A stretch of DNA of 28,123 nucleotides from an uncultured Anaerolineaceae bacterium (GCA_937967805.1 CALBTC010000406.1:1-28123); one strand, 5' to 3'; positions 1 through 6,797 are shown, counted from the first letter of the stretch. Program-made: numbers and translations. Notes: a model not told the origin generated them from the sequence alone.

Positions 1-140
1 CACAAGAGGCTCTTTTTGTCTACCTTTTCTCTTTACGGGTTTTTACTACACCCTACAAATGAAATGCTCTTTTCAATTGGGTCGTTTTTGGTTACAGTAT
101 TTCGTGACCGACCCATCTACAACTCTGGAAAGGAGCAGTT

Positions 141-944
141 ATGCCACATACCCATAAACTAGCCGCGGAACGGCCGTTTCAACTTCAAGACCTCCCCACC
201 GACGGCAAACAGTTCCACCCCGACCGCGACGCCGCCGAAACCGAATTTAAGACATTGCGTAAGGAATTCGTCCAGCTTCAGCGGCAGCTTTATGCCGAAG
301 ACAAGCAGAAGCTGCTCATTGTGCTGCAAGCGATGGACGCCGGCGGCAAGGATGGCACGATCCGCAATATTTTGAAAGGGGTGAATCCCCAGGGCGTGCG
401 GGTGCAGTCGTTCAAGGTGCCATCCAAAGAAGAATTGGCCCATGACTTTTTGTGGCGTATTCACAAGGTGGTACCGGCCAGAGGGATGATCGGCGTGTTT
501 AACCGCTCCCATTACGAAGATGTGCTGGTGGTGCGGGTCCACAATATCGTGCCCGAAACGGTGTGGCGGCCTCGTTACGAGCAAATCAACCAGTTTGAGA
601 AAATGCTGCACGATACCGGCACACACATTTTGAAGTTTTATCTGCACATTTCTGAGGATGAACAGAAGGAGCGGTTCCAATCGCGGCTGGATGAACCGGA
701 TAAAAATTGGAAATTTTCGCGGGAGGATTTGGCCAAGCGCAAGCTTTGGACCGACTACATGGCGGCGTACGAAGAGATGCTGCACGAATGCAACACCAAA
801 TGGGCTCCCTGGTATGTGATTCCCGCTAACCAAAAATGGTACCGTAACCTGACGATCATGCGCACCATTGTACACACGCTGCGGCAGATGAACCCGCAGT
901 TTCCTGAAGCTGAGGGCGATCTGGATCAGATCGTTATTGAGTAG
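141..944 (+). CDS. ppk2: Polyphosphate kinase 2 (PPK2) family, class III-like
   Basis: Polyphosphate:nucleotide phosphotransferase, a cytoplasmic enzyme that moves phosphate between polyphosphate and AMP/ADP-type nucleotides. The 267-residue length fits a single-domain PPK2. The Walker A loop AMDAGGKDG is at residues 64-72. The Walker B segment FNRSHYEDVL is at 120-129. The basic/aromatic lid helix (KFSREDLAKRKLW) is at 191-203. The stretch GVNPQGVRVQSFKVPS (80-95) followed by HDFLWR is characteristic of the family. An AAAGGAG Shine-Dalgarno at 129-135 sits 5 nt before the ATG, which fixes the start. A possible but weak promoter (TTTTCA, 17 nt, TACAGT) lies around 70-100. No ppk1 or ppx gene is nearby. 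Class III (AMP and ADP as substrates) is inferred from overall similarity; class I cannot be excluded by eye. Confidence 0.93.
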   Translation: MPHTHKLAAERPFQLQDLPTDGKQFHPDRDAAETEFKTLRKEFVQLQRQLYAEDKQKLLIVLQAMDAGGKDGTIRNILKGVNPQGVRVQSFKVPSKEELAHDFLWRIHKVVPARGMIGVFNRSHYEDVLVVRVHNIVPETVWRPRYEQINQFEKMLHDTGTHILKFYLHISEDEQKERFQSRLDEPDKNWKFSREDLAKRKLWTDYMAAYEEMLHECNTKWAPWYVIPANQKWYRNLTIMRTIVHTLRQMNPQFPEAEGDLDQIVIE

Positions 945-955
945 TCTCGTTGGTA

Positions 956-1016
956 AGGACTGGCAGTCCTGAAATATAACATCTCGCGGTTATCGTTTGT
1001 GAGGATTGCCAGTCCT
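956..1016. repeat. REP-like paired palindrome (AGGACTGGCAGTCCT)
   Basis: Two 15-nt near-palindromes, AGGACTGGCAGTCCT at 956-970 and a one-mismatch copy AGGATTGCCAGTCCT at 1002-1016, are separated by 31 nt just after the ppk2 stop. The same paired unit recurs at 25928-25989 in another intergenic gap, so this is an interspersed element and not a one-off terminator. Confidence 0.75.
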
Positions 1017-1033
1017 AGGCCCTGGTGCTTGCG

Positions 1034-1062
1034 TTGACAGACGGCCGTCTCAATGGCATCAT
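1034..1062 (+). promoter_or_regulatory. Candidate sigma70-type promoter of the TerC gene
   Basis: A perfect -35 TTGACA (1034-1039) is followed by a 17-nt spacer and CATCAT (1057-1062, 4 of 6 matches to TATAAT). The spacer holds the 12-bp palindrome AGACGGCCGTCT (1039-1050), a copy of the window-wide octamer. The TerC start codon is 38 nt downstream. Confidence 0.5.
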
Positions 1063-1100
1063 TACTCATCATTTTAATTTCATGATTTTTGAGGAGTGAA

Positions 1101-1880
1101 ATGGCTGAATTATTTACCGCACAAAACTTTGTTGCCTTTCTTACGCTGCTGGCGCTGGAAACGGTGCTGGGCATTGACAACGTTATCTTTATTTCGATTT
1201 TGTCCGGCAAGCTGCCAAAGGGGCAGCAAGCACGCGCCAGACAGTTGGGCATTGGCCTGGCCGTCATGGGCCGCATTATTTTACTGTTGGCCATCACCTG
1301 GGTACAGCAGCTGGAAGGAACTGAATTATTTGTCATTTTTGGCAACAATATCTCTGGTAAAGATTTGGTATTGCTGTTGGGCGGTCTTTTTCTCATTGGC
1401 AAAAGCACCTATGAGATTCACGAAAAGCTGGACACAGAGGATCATGGTACCCACTCAATTAAAGAAGGTAACATCACCATGTCCAGCATGATTTTCCAGG
1501 TACTGCTGATCGATCTGGTGTTTTCGCTGGATTCGGTGATAACGGCCGTTGGCATTTCCGACTCTCTGCCGGTGATGGTTACCGCCATCTTGCTGGCAGC
1601 TGTGGTGATGATCGTTTTTGCCGGGCAGATCAGCTCCTTCATCGAGCAGCATCCGTCCATGAAGATTCTGGCGCTTTCTTTCCTCATCCTCATTGGCTCG
1701 ATGTTGGTCATTGAAGGGTGGGCACACGAAGCGGCCGAAGATTTGCATCTGAAGAACTATATCTATTTTGCCATGGCCTTCTCGGTCATGGTAGACTTTT
1801 TACAGCTGCGCCTAAAAAGCAAAGCGAACCGGCCGGTGAAGCTGCACAACCAGCCCACCCTCAAAGAAAGCGGCGACTAA
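1101..1880 (+). CDS. TerC-family integral membrane protein
   Basis: A TerC/Alx-type polytopic membrane protein of about 259 residues with roughly seven hydrophobic segments. The two family signatures are clear: ETVLGIDNVIFIS near residues 19-31 and its repeat DLVFSLDSVITAVG near the middle. Their acidic residues are thought to bind metal. Members have been linked to tellurium resistance and, in better-studied cases, to Mn(II) export. The ORF can be extended 12 nt to a TTG, but GGAG (1093-1096) lies 4 nt before the ATG at 1101, which is taken as the start. No yybP-ykoY manganese riboswitch signature is seen in the leader. A promoter is proposed at 1034-1062. Substrate is unproven. Confidence 0.9.
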   Translation: MAELFTAQNFVAFLTLLALETVLGIDNVIFISILSGKLPKGQQARARQLGIGLAVMGRIILLLAITWVQQLEGTELFVIFGNNISGKDLVLLLGGLFLIGKSTYEIHEKLDTEDHGTHSIKEGNITMSSMIFQVLLIDLVFSLDSVITAVGISDSLPVMVTAILLAAVVMIVFAGQISSFIEQHPSMKILALSFLILIGSMLVIEGWAHEAAEDLHLKNYIYFAMAFSVMVDFLQLRLKSKANRPVKLHNQPTLKESGD

Positions 1881-2220
1881 CATCATTTTCACCGCGGAGG
1901 GCGCGGAGGCGTAGAGGAAAGCGCTTTTGCATCTCGGCATCTCAGCGATGAATTTGATTCCTTCAGCTTGAATCGGCTGGGCCGACAGCAGCTCCGCCAC
2001 GTTCAAACTGAGCTGGCGCACAGCCTCCACCCGCTTTCTGCCGTGGCCAAAGGTTTTGCTTACATTGTCTAGACGAATGACGGTTGTGTCTGGCATAGCA
2101 GCAATCTTTTGCAAGAGAAAGCCACAGAAAAAAAGAGAAGATAGAGAACTTGAGGCCAATCTCAAAAATCTCTGTGTACTCTGTGGCTAATAATCGGATA
2201 GGTAATTGAGTAATTCCCAA
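1881..2220. other. Non-coding decay region with low-complexity repeats
   Basis: This 340-bp gap holds the ABC ATPase remnant and two degenerate repeat patches. The first is a CGCGGAGG(G) tandem near 1893-1912; the second is CTCTGTGTACTCTGTGG at 2170-2186. It ends with a 7-bp inverted repeat, GTAATTG (2202-2208) and CAATTAC (2218-2224), that overlaps the stop codon of the next minus-strand gene. No intact gene or RNA is recognised. Confidence 0.6.
1989..2096 (-). pseudogene. Truncated N-terminus of an ABC transporter ATPase
   Basis: Read on the minus strand from an ATG at 2096, about 35 codons encode MPDTTVIRLDNVSKTFG and then a basic stretch ending in QLSLNVA. This is the usual beginning of an ABC ATPase just ahead of the Walker A loop. 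Instead of a GxxGxGKST motif, the frame then runs into unrelated sequence and a low-complexity CGCGGAGG-type repeat (about 1890-1925). No Walker A, signature or Walker B motif is present. It is best read as a deletion remnant whose 3' end was replaced by repetitive DNA. Confidence 0.55.
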
Positions 2221-2224
2221 TTAC
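2202..2224. repeat. Stop-codon-overlapping inverted repeat
   Basis: GTAATTG, a 9-nt loop, then CAATTAC. The right arm covers the TAA of the minus-strand zinc-ribbon gene (2221-2223). There is no T-run, so it is not a classical intrinsic terminator. It belongs with the other gene-end dyads in this window. Confidence 0.5.
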
Positions 2225-2784
2225 AAACGATCTTCCGGTGCCGGCACTGCAACATCGGCAGATTCATCAACAGTGGGGTCTTCAGGTTCGGGCAGAGGTT
2301 CTGGTGCGGGCACGGCCGTATCCACAGTGGTCGCTTTGTACGGGTCTACGGCATGGTTGCCGCAGTAGGGGCACAAATTCCATTGCAGCTCCAGCAGCGA
2401 ATTGCAGTCTGGGCACGCTTTCTTTAAACGGGTGTGACAGTGAGGGCACAGCAGCCATTTGCTATCAATCACGCGAGAACAGCCGGGGCAGTGCGGCCGT
2501 TCTTCAATCTCTTGCAACAGCGCTTCTTCCTCCAGGGCCCGCTCGTATGCTTCGGCCAATGTTTCTGGCGGGCGCAAAATAAAGTAGATGACAATGCCCA
2601 CTACCGGCAAGGCCGCCACCAGCAAAGCCGCCAGCAGTTGGGCAAATGGATCGCGTGAGCGGGCCCGCATATCGCGAAAGGCCCAAATGATCAGGCTCAG
2701 CCACAGCGCCGCCAACAAGGCCCCCATAATGGCCGCTACGATAGTCAGGTAAGAAACAAGCGTTTCAAGAGTCGGCAAACTCAT
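2221..2784 (-). CDS. Membrane-anchored double zinc-ribbon protein
   Basis: A 187-residue protein of unknown role. Two membrane segments lie at the N-terminus (about residues 10-36 and 47-71). The second ends in YFILRPPET, a pattern seen in phospholipase-D-nuclease-N-like membrane modules. A cytoplasmic tail follows with zinc-binding pairs CPGC, CPHC, CPDC and CPYC between about residues 98 and 142, which gives two zinc ribbons. The last 40 residues are Pro/Glu/Asp-rich and probably disordered. The first zinc pair (CPGC, then CPHC) and the second (CPDC, then CPYC) are regularly spaced, so both ribbons should fold. The gene is monocistronic and no partner is evident. A scaffold or sensor role is inference only. 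Confidence 0.75.
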   Translation of the reverse strand: MSLPTLETLVSYLTIVAAIMGALLAALWLSLIIWAFRDMRARSRDPFAQLLAALLVAALPVVGIVIYFILRPPETLAEAYERALEEEALLQEIEERPHCPGCSRVIDSKWLLCPHCHTRLKKACPDCNSLLELQWNLCPYCGNHAVDPYKATTVDTAVPAPEPLPEPEDPTVDESADVAVPAPEDRL

Positions 2785-2823
2785 AATGGCGGGGATTATA
2801 ACACAAAGCCATAGGCACTAAAC

Positions 2824-2854
2824 AAAAAAGACGTCCTTTGTTAAGAACGCCTTT
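2824..2854 (-). terminator. Intrinsic terminator of the Flp pilin gene
   Basis: On the minus strand, AAAGGCGTTC (2854-2845), an 8-nt loop and GGACGTCTTT (2836-2827) form a 10-bp stem with two G-U pairs, followed by a T-run. It lies about 32 nt past the pilin stop codon. Confidence 0.75.
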
Positions 2855-2885
2855 CTTTGCTTCGATGAGGTTGGTTATGGAACCA

Positions 2886-3038
2886 TTACCAACCGTGGGT
2901 GATACGACTGTACATGTTGCCAATCTGTGGCCCAAACAGCGTGAGGATGGCGATAACCACCACCGCTATCAGAGCTAGAACAAGGGCATATTCCATCAAC
3001 CCTTGGCCTTGCTGCCCTTCCTTCCGTAAAAATAACAT
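2886..3038 (-). CDS. Flp/Fap-type (type IVb) pilin subunit, 50 aa
   Basis: A very short gene: a charged leader MLFLRKEGQQGQG, then the typical pilin core LMEYALVLALIAVVVIAIL and a short polar tail ending in ITHGW. The Gly-Gln-Gly before the hydrophobic helix, and the Glu five or so residues past the likely prepilin-peptidase cleavage point, are family hallmarks. Flp pilins polymerise into Tad adhesive pili after cleavage by a TadV/CpaA-type peptidase. The ATG follows a GAGAGGA ribosome site. A terminator at 2824-2854 closes the transcript. No tad/cpa assembly genes are in the window, so the machinery must be encoded elsewhere. Its identity is firm from the motif; its function depends on those missing genes. 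Confidence 0.85.
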   Translation of the reverse strand: MLFLRKEGQQGQGLMEYALVLALIAVVVIAILTLFGPQIGNMYSRITHGW

Positions 3039-3285
3039 GATGTCCTCTCACAATAAATAGGTAGGATGGATAAAGATATTCAATTGTCATAAATAAAGGC
3101 CATCGAAACATATAAATCTTACAGGCCTTATAACAACTCAATTATCTTAGGCGATAGATGCCTGACTGTCATTCCTACTTTTGGGGGGATACAGCGCAAA
3201 AATCGCAATGGAAGGAGGTTGCTTTCTTGAATGTTGGGAGCGTTGGAGGTGAGGCTGCAATTTCCCGGTCAATCTTTGAACTTGC

Positions 3286-3828
3286 TTATATTTCCCCTAA
3301 TTTCAACAGAATGCGTTGGACGGTTCGAGAAATTGGCTTGCCACAATTGGTTCTTAACATCTTAATTTCCTCACTGGAAACGTAGATATTGTTGTGTTTT
3401 GTAGAGAGCCAGCGCAATGCACGCTTCATTTTCTGTCTATCAACCGGTAGATCTGGGAAAAGCTGAATCCTAAAAATTGAAAAGCAATAAGATTTGAAGC
3501 GTTTCTCACGTTGCGAAAACTGCCACAAATTGATTTGCTCGATTTCCCGCTCTTCAAAAATCTCGTCCAGGTTGCCGATGCCAATTTCTTCGGCTATTTC
3601 GCGCCGGATAGCGCGGGCGACGTTATCATTGTCGCCTGACTCATTGTCAACTTTCCCGCCGATGAAGTTATAGCAATTCCATTTCGGGTTCCATTGGAGC
3701 AAATAGTAACGGCCGTCTTCCTGTTCAGTGGTAATCAAGGCAAAAACGGCCCGCTGGGTCAAGCGTTGAGGAATAATTTTTATTTTTCTAAAGAACCCTG
3801 CCAGGGAACTTTCCCAACTCAATACCAT
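3286..3828 (-). CDS. Nudix hydrolase-like protein with an extended Nudix box
   Basis: Nudix proteins hydrolyse nucleoside diphosphates linked to another group. The core here runs from QRAVFALI (about residue 21) through YNFIGGKVDN (53-62) to REIAEEIG (76-83), which supplies the catalytic REUxEExG half. Between GGK and RE there are 16 residues instead of the usual 12, with an Asp/Asn-rich insert (ESGDNDN), so the GX5EX7 spacing is not canonical. The start at 3828 is chosen because GAGGG lies 7 nt upstream. The frame is open to an ATG at 3885 (199 aa), which has no clear ribosome site. The gene looks visibly more AT-rich than its neighbours and stands alone. Substrate is unknown. Confidence 0.75.
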   Translation of the reverse strand: MVLSWESSLAGFFRKIKIIPQRLTQRAVFALITTEQEDGRYYLLQWNPKWNCYNFIGGKVDNESGDNDNVARAIRREIAEEIGIGNLDEIFEEREIEQINLWQFSQREKRFKSYCFSIFRIQLFPDLPVDRQKMKRALRWLSTKHNNIYVSSEEIKMLRTNCGKPISRTVQRILLKLGEI

Positions 3829-3948
3829 TTTGGCACCCTCTCGACCCATCGCGGACAAGTTAGATAGCAGTTTAATGATATTCATATTGCCGGAAATTGT
3901 GTATAGGAAAATGGGTACTCTAGGACGCCACGACTGAAATCCAACCAG

Positions 3949-4707
3949 TTAGCCTGTTGGTTTGATTTGATTGGGGTAGAGAACGGCCGTTAACTGTTCC
4001 CGCACCTCTTCTGCCAGCGCCACGGGATCATCCTCTGGCGTGGGGTGCCGTACTTCCAAAGGCATCAAATTAACAAAAATTCGCTCTGGCTGGCTGGCCA
4101 AACGCCACAACGCCTTGAATATATTTTCCTTGCGGTGCCAGATGGCAATCTCCAAATGGCTAAACGTCACGGCAATGGGCAAAAAAGCAAAGCCGCCCTG
4201 CGTCACAATCTCAAATGCTCCGTAGCGGAAAGGCAGCAAGGCATCACCCGGACCGCGCCTGCCTTCAGGGAAGATGGTAATAGGGGGGAATGACTTAACC
4301 TCGGTGAGCGCCTGTCGGGCTTCCCGGCGTGACGCCTTATCGCCCCGCTGCACAAATACACAGCCAATGGCCGCCGCAATCGTGCCCACTACCCACCAAT
4401 CCCGAATTTCTGCCTTGGCCAAAAAGCGCGTGGGCATGATGCTCTCCAGGGCCAGCACCTCCACGTAAGAAACGTGGTTGGGGAAGAAAAAGCCGTCAAA
4501 CCCTTTAAGCTTTTCTTCATCGGTGCAGGTCACGCGCACGTTCAAAATCCACAGAATGGCCTGCACCATCAGTTGGGCGATTCTAAGCGGCAACGGGACC
4601 TTTTTGATGGTAATGGGCAGGTAGGAGGTGAGAACAATGAGGACAGCACAAAAAGTCAGAGTAAGACCGGAAAGTGACAATCGATAATAACCGCGAATAA
4701 ATGACAT
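3949..4707 (-). CDS. plsC: 1-acyl-sn-glycerol-3-phosphate acyltransferase (PlsC family)
   Basis: A membrane-bound acyltransferase that adds the second acyl chain in phospholipid synthesis, or a close relative. It has an N-terminal hydrophobic segment (about 10-31), a second at about 43-57, then block I NHVSYVE at residues 77-83, block III FPEGRRG at 146-152 and block IV FLPIAVTF at about 175-182. The canonical block I is NHx4D; here the last position is Glu (codon GAG), a conservative change at the catalytic relay. The ORF extends two codons to a TTG, but GGAGG (4715-4719) is 7 nt before the ATG at 4707, which is preferred. It follows the PHP gene closely and its ribosome site sits right behind that stop, so the two are one operon. 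Confidence 0.88.
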   Translation of the reverse strand: MSFIRGYYRLSLSGLTLTFCAVLIVLTSYLPITIKKVPLPLRIAQLMVQAILWILNVRVTCTDEEKLKGFDGFFFPNHVSYVEVLALESIMPTRFLAKAEIRDWWVVGTIAAAIGCVFVQRGDKASRREARQALTEVKSFPPITIFPEGRRGPGDALLPFRYGAFEIVTQGGFAFLPIAVTFSHLEIAIWHRKENIFKALWRLASQPERIFVNLMPLEVRHPTPEDDPVALAEEVREQLTAVLYPNQIKPTG

Positions 4708-4722
4708 GGGCAAACCTCCAGA

Positions 4723-5820
4723 TTATAAGAGGTAGATGGGGTTGCTGTAAATCCAGCCGCGCTCCTTACCTTCATAAGGAATGGTGCATTCCACCCGGTA
4801 AGCGCCCGGTTCGGTGGGAATATGGGTCAGGTGGGTGTCGTTGGCGATGCTGGCCACAACTTCGCCGTGGCGAATAAGACGAATATTGGCCCGGGCCGGC
4901 GTGCTGATTTGCAGAGTCGCTCCGGCATTGAGCTTGATTTGCTGCCCCATTGTGCCTTTGCCTTTGCTGCTGCCGCTAAAGCGGAATCCTTTAGTAGTGT
5001 GCGGCAGGTCGTAGCCCACCCAACTGTGTCCTTCGCCAATGGCCCGCAGGATCATTTTTTTGTCTTGCCTGAGATCGCCGCTTCCCGGCCGTTCCAGAAA
5101 CATATGTGTGTTCACGGCCCGAACCCGCAACTCGTAGGGGAAAATGATGCGCTGAAACGGCCCCATGCGCATGGGGGTGGCGTGGGCGTCGCTGTTGCCC
5201 ACGGCCGTAATTCGTTTACCCTGGGCCAACAGTTCATCCCACAGGGCCAGCGTGCGCGGCTCCGGGCCCACAATAAACTTTTGCGGATTAAAGGCCAGGC
5301 GCACGGCCGTTAGCTTATCAATCAACTCAACTTCAACTGGCAGCCTGTCCAATGCATCCACCAAGACGCTGATGAAGCTGGACATATAGTTCCAGATTTC
5401 CAGGCCGGTAAAGCCGTCAACGGGCCAATCGTGCCAGCCGAGGTTGGGGTAAGGGAAAAGGCGGCAATCTTTTTCGTGGGGATGGGCCAGAAAGCAGTAG
5501 CCGCCGTGTTCGCACACGGCGTCGATGAGCTGCTGCGGCTGGGCGGCGCAGGCTGCCAGCTCGGTTTCTACGCCATAAACCAGCAGATGGCTGGACTGCG
5601 GCTCGCGCCGCACGTTGTCGCTTTCTTCACCGGTGAGCAGGGGGACACGGCCGTTTTCGTTCTCGTAATATCCTTCTACGCCATTGACCAACACATTGTG
5701 GTCGGTGACAATAATGAAGTCCAGCCCGGCAGCGATGGCGTCTTCAGCGATTTCCGCGTGCCATTTTTCCCCGTCGCTGTACAGGGTATGCATGTGCATG
5801 TTGCCAGTCAGTTCGATCAT
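4723..5820 (-). CDS. PHP-domain metal-dependent phosphoesterase
   Basis: A 365-residue PHP-superfamily hydrolase. The metal-binding motifs appear in order: HMH at residues 9-11, TDHN at 39-42, the acidic pair EE at 65-66, H78, HPH at 113-115 and the late GNSDAH at 208-213. After the PHP barrel (to about residue 290) there is a beta-rich tail of about 75 residues (TLQISTPARANIRLIRHG and on), resembling the small C-terminal domain seen in PHP proteins of the CehA type. No signal peptide is seen, so it is probably cytoplasmic. Substrate is unknown; nucleic-acid or phosphodiester substrates are typical of the superfamily. It is co-transcribed with plsC, with 15 nt between the PHP stop and the chosen plsC ATG, which hints at a link to lipid or envelope metabolism. 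That link is inference. Confidence 0.85.
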   Translation of the reverse strand: MIELTGNMHMHTLYSDGEKWHAEIAEDAIAAGLDFIIVTDHNVLVNGVEGYYENENGRVPLLTGEESDNVRREPQSSHLLVYGVETELAACAAQPQQLIDAVCEHGGYCFLAHPHEKDCRLFPYPNLGWHDWPVDGFTGLEIWNYMSSFISVLVDALDRLPVEVELIDKLTAVRLAFNPQKFIVGPEPRTLALWDELLAQGKRITAVGNSDAHATPMRMGPFQRIIFPYELRVRAVNTHMFLERPGSGDLRQDKKMILRAIGEGHSWVGYDLPHTTKGFRFSGSSKGKGTMGQQIKLNAGATLQISTPARANIRLIRHGEVVASIANDTHLTHIPTEPGAYRVECTIPYEGKERGWIYSNPIYLL

Positions 5821-5946
5821 AGTGTTGTTCTCGTCATCCTCTTCCCAGGGGATGTGCGGGCAATGCTATCATTTTTAATGCTGTTTTCCAAGTGGATGAG
5901 TTGTTGGTTATGGGGGGAGGGTATGGAAAACGGCCGTTTCAAATCC

Positions 5947-5976
5947 TTGCATCATAAGCGTTATTTATGGTATCCT
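5947..5976 (+). promoter_or_regulatory. Promoter of tandem RNA unit A
   Basis: TTGCAT (5947-5952), an 18-nt spacer containing ATAAGCGTT, and TATCCT (5971-5976). The layout and spacer sequence are repeated almost exactly at unit B (6335-6364), which argues that both boxes are functional. An ACGGCCGT octamer lies 9 nt upstream. Confidence 0.6.
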
Positions 5977-5982
5977 CCCCCT

Positions 5983-6169
5983 AATCCGGTTGGGTTTATG
6001 AGAGCAGGCAAAAACTCCTCCCCCAAACTGGCACGAGAGAAACGCGACTGGAACAACCCGGCCGGACCAGGGTTTGCCCACACCCCCTCGTCTGCTTTCA
6101 GGTCTTACCCGATAGGCCATCTGTTTGTCATTGGATTAACCTCCTTTAACAAGCAGATGGCTTTTTTTT
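5983..6169 (+). ncRNA. Structured RNA A, about 187 nt, unidentified
   Basis: The transcript is predicted from the promoter at 5947-5976 to the terminator at 6116-6169. An 11-bp stem pairs CCGGTTGGGTT (5986-5996) with AACCCGGCCGG (6055-6065). The matching stem in RNA B uses different bases at several positions but still pairs (three G-C pairs become A-U, two U-G become U-A). Conserved single-stranded segments are AGCAGGCAA after the 5' arm, CAGGGT after the 3' arm, and TTACCCGA just before the terminator. It matches no riboswitch class I know: c-di-GMP-I, cobalamin, SAM, TPP and glycine cores were looked for. It could be a small trans-acting RNA or a leader. Confidence 0.6.
6116..6169 (+). terminator. 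Intrinsic terminator of RNA A
   Basis: GCCATCTGTTTG (6116-6127) pairs with CAAGCAGATGGC (6150-6161) across a 22-nt loop, followed by eight T. It is a strong classical terminator. Confidence 0.88.
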
Positions 6170-6178
6170 ACTCTTGTC

Positions 6179-6210
6179 GGCATACTCATTGATGCCCCAT
6201 TGAGTGTGCC
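6179..6210. repeat. Hairpin between the two RNA units
   Basis: GGCATACTCA (6179-6188) and TGAGTGTGCC (6201-6210) pair over 10 bp with one G-U and a 12-nt loop. There is no T-run. It lies 10 nt after the terminator of RNA A. Role unknown. Confidence 0.5.
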
Positions 6211-6334
6211 AAAGAAGCTTTACAACCGCCGACACACACAACAGCATTAGCCTGATCATAAGCGATATGGTGATGTCCCGAATGGGCGGAACCAGGCTGC
6301 GCCGTGCCCTGAACGAAAAATTCGGCAACGGCCG

Positions 6335-6364
6335 TTGCACAATAAGCGTTCCTTATGGTATGCT
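6335..6364 (+). promoter_or_regulatory. Promoter of tandem RNA unit B
   Basis: TTGCAC (6335-6340), an 18-nt spacer with the same ATAAGCGTT block, and TATGCT (6359-6364). The last T of an ACGGCCGT octamer (6328-6335) is the first base of the -35 box. Confidence 0.65.
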
Positions 6365-6370
6365 CCCGTC

Positions 6371-6579
6371 TAACCTGGTTAAACACCTATGGAAGCAGGC
6401 AACACCTTCCCCATCCCTGGCAGGCAAACGTCTGACGGAACGCTCGCAGCGCGGACGGAATATGTTTAACCGGGTCAGGGTATACTCGAAACCAAACCTC
6501 CTTTGCAATCTGGTTTTACCCGACAAGCCATCTAGTTTTGCCACAGGATAACTTCTTGTGGCAGGCTGATGGCTTTTTT
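6371..6579 (+). ncRNA. Structured RNA B, about 209 nt, paralogue of RNA A
   Basis: This is the second copy of the unit. CCTGGTTAAAC (6374-6384) pairs with GTTTAACCGGG (6464-6474). The flanking blocks AGCAGGCAA, CAGGGT and TTTTACCCGACAAGCCATCT align with RNA A. The loop inside the stem is about 20 nt longer than in A and GC-rich. It ends in its own terminator, about 220 nt before the lipoprotein gene. Separate promoter and terminator suggest an independent small RNA, although read-through attenuation of the downstream operon is possible. Confidence 0.62.
6527..6579 (+). terminator. Intrinsic terminator of RNA B
   Basis: The outer stem is GCCATC (6527-6532) with GATGGC (6568-6573). The inner stem is TGCCACA (6539-6545) with TGTGGCA (6557-6563). 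Six T follow. Confidence 0.82.
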
Positions 6580-6614
6580 CTTATCACAGTTACTCATTCT
6601 CGGTAGTTGAAGTA

Positions 6615-6651
6615 GGAAATTGTTCCTGTCTCTGCGCCAGTAACAATTTCC
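6615..6651. repeat. Perfect 10-bp hairpin upstream of the sensor operon
   Basis: GGAAATTGTT (6615-6624) and AACAATTTCC (6642-6651) pair perfectly over a 17-nt loop, about 150 nt before the lipoprotein start. There is no T-run. It may be an operator or leader structure. Confidence 0.5.
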
Positions 6652-6797
6652 TCTCGACAGTTTGCCCACAAATGGCTTGGGATTGCACAAAAAATGCTCT
6701 ACCTTGAAAGAATATTTTGGGAGCATCATCCCACAGTCAGCTCTAAAAATATATGTTATTCTTCTTGAGTAACTTAGGTAAGAGGTCATTGTAAAGA

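Larger units (their letters stand above)
5821..6797. other. 977-bp gene-free region with two tandem RNA units
   Basis: This divergent intergenic region between the PHP gene and the signalling operon holds no credible ORF. It carries two related promoter-RNA-terminator units (5947-6169 and 6335-6579). A 10-bp hairpin at 6179-6210 lies between them, and a perfect 10-bp hairpin at 6615-6651 lies before the lipoprotein gene. Two ACGGCCGT octamers (5930 and 6328) each sit immediately before or overlapping the -35 box. Confidence 0.75.

Noticed and set aside
159..875. Long open frame antisense to ppk2
   Set aside because: Shadow of the PPK2 gene; the translation has no domain, and the sense frame has full Walker motifs and a ribosome site. 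The same applies to other antisense frames at 14023-14658, 24457-25092 and 26067-27203.
945..1100. Manganese (yybP-ykoY) riboswitch before the TerC gene
   Set aside because: Expected from family knowledge, but the conserved purine-rich loops are not present; only a promoter and a palindrome pair are seen.
2875..3141. 88-aa minus-strand frame over the pilin
   Set aside because: It is out of frame with the Flp pilin; the pilin frame has the family motif, ribosome site and terminator.
5983..6579. Tandem glycine or c-di-GMP riboswitch
   Set aside because: The tandem layout is suggestive, but the conserved cores of these classes are absent and each unit has its own promoter and terminator.
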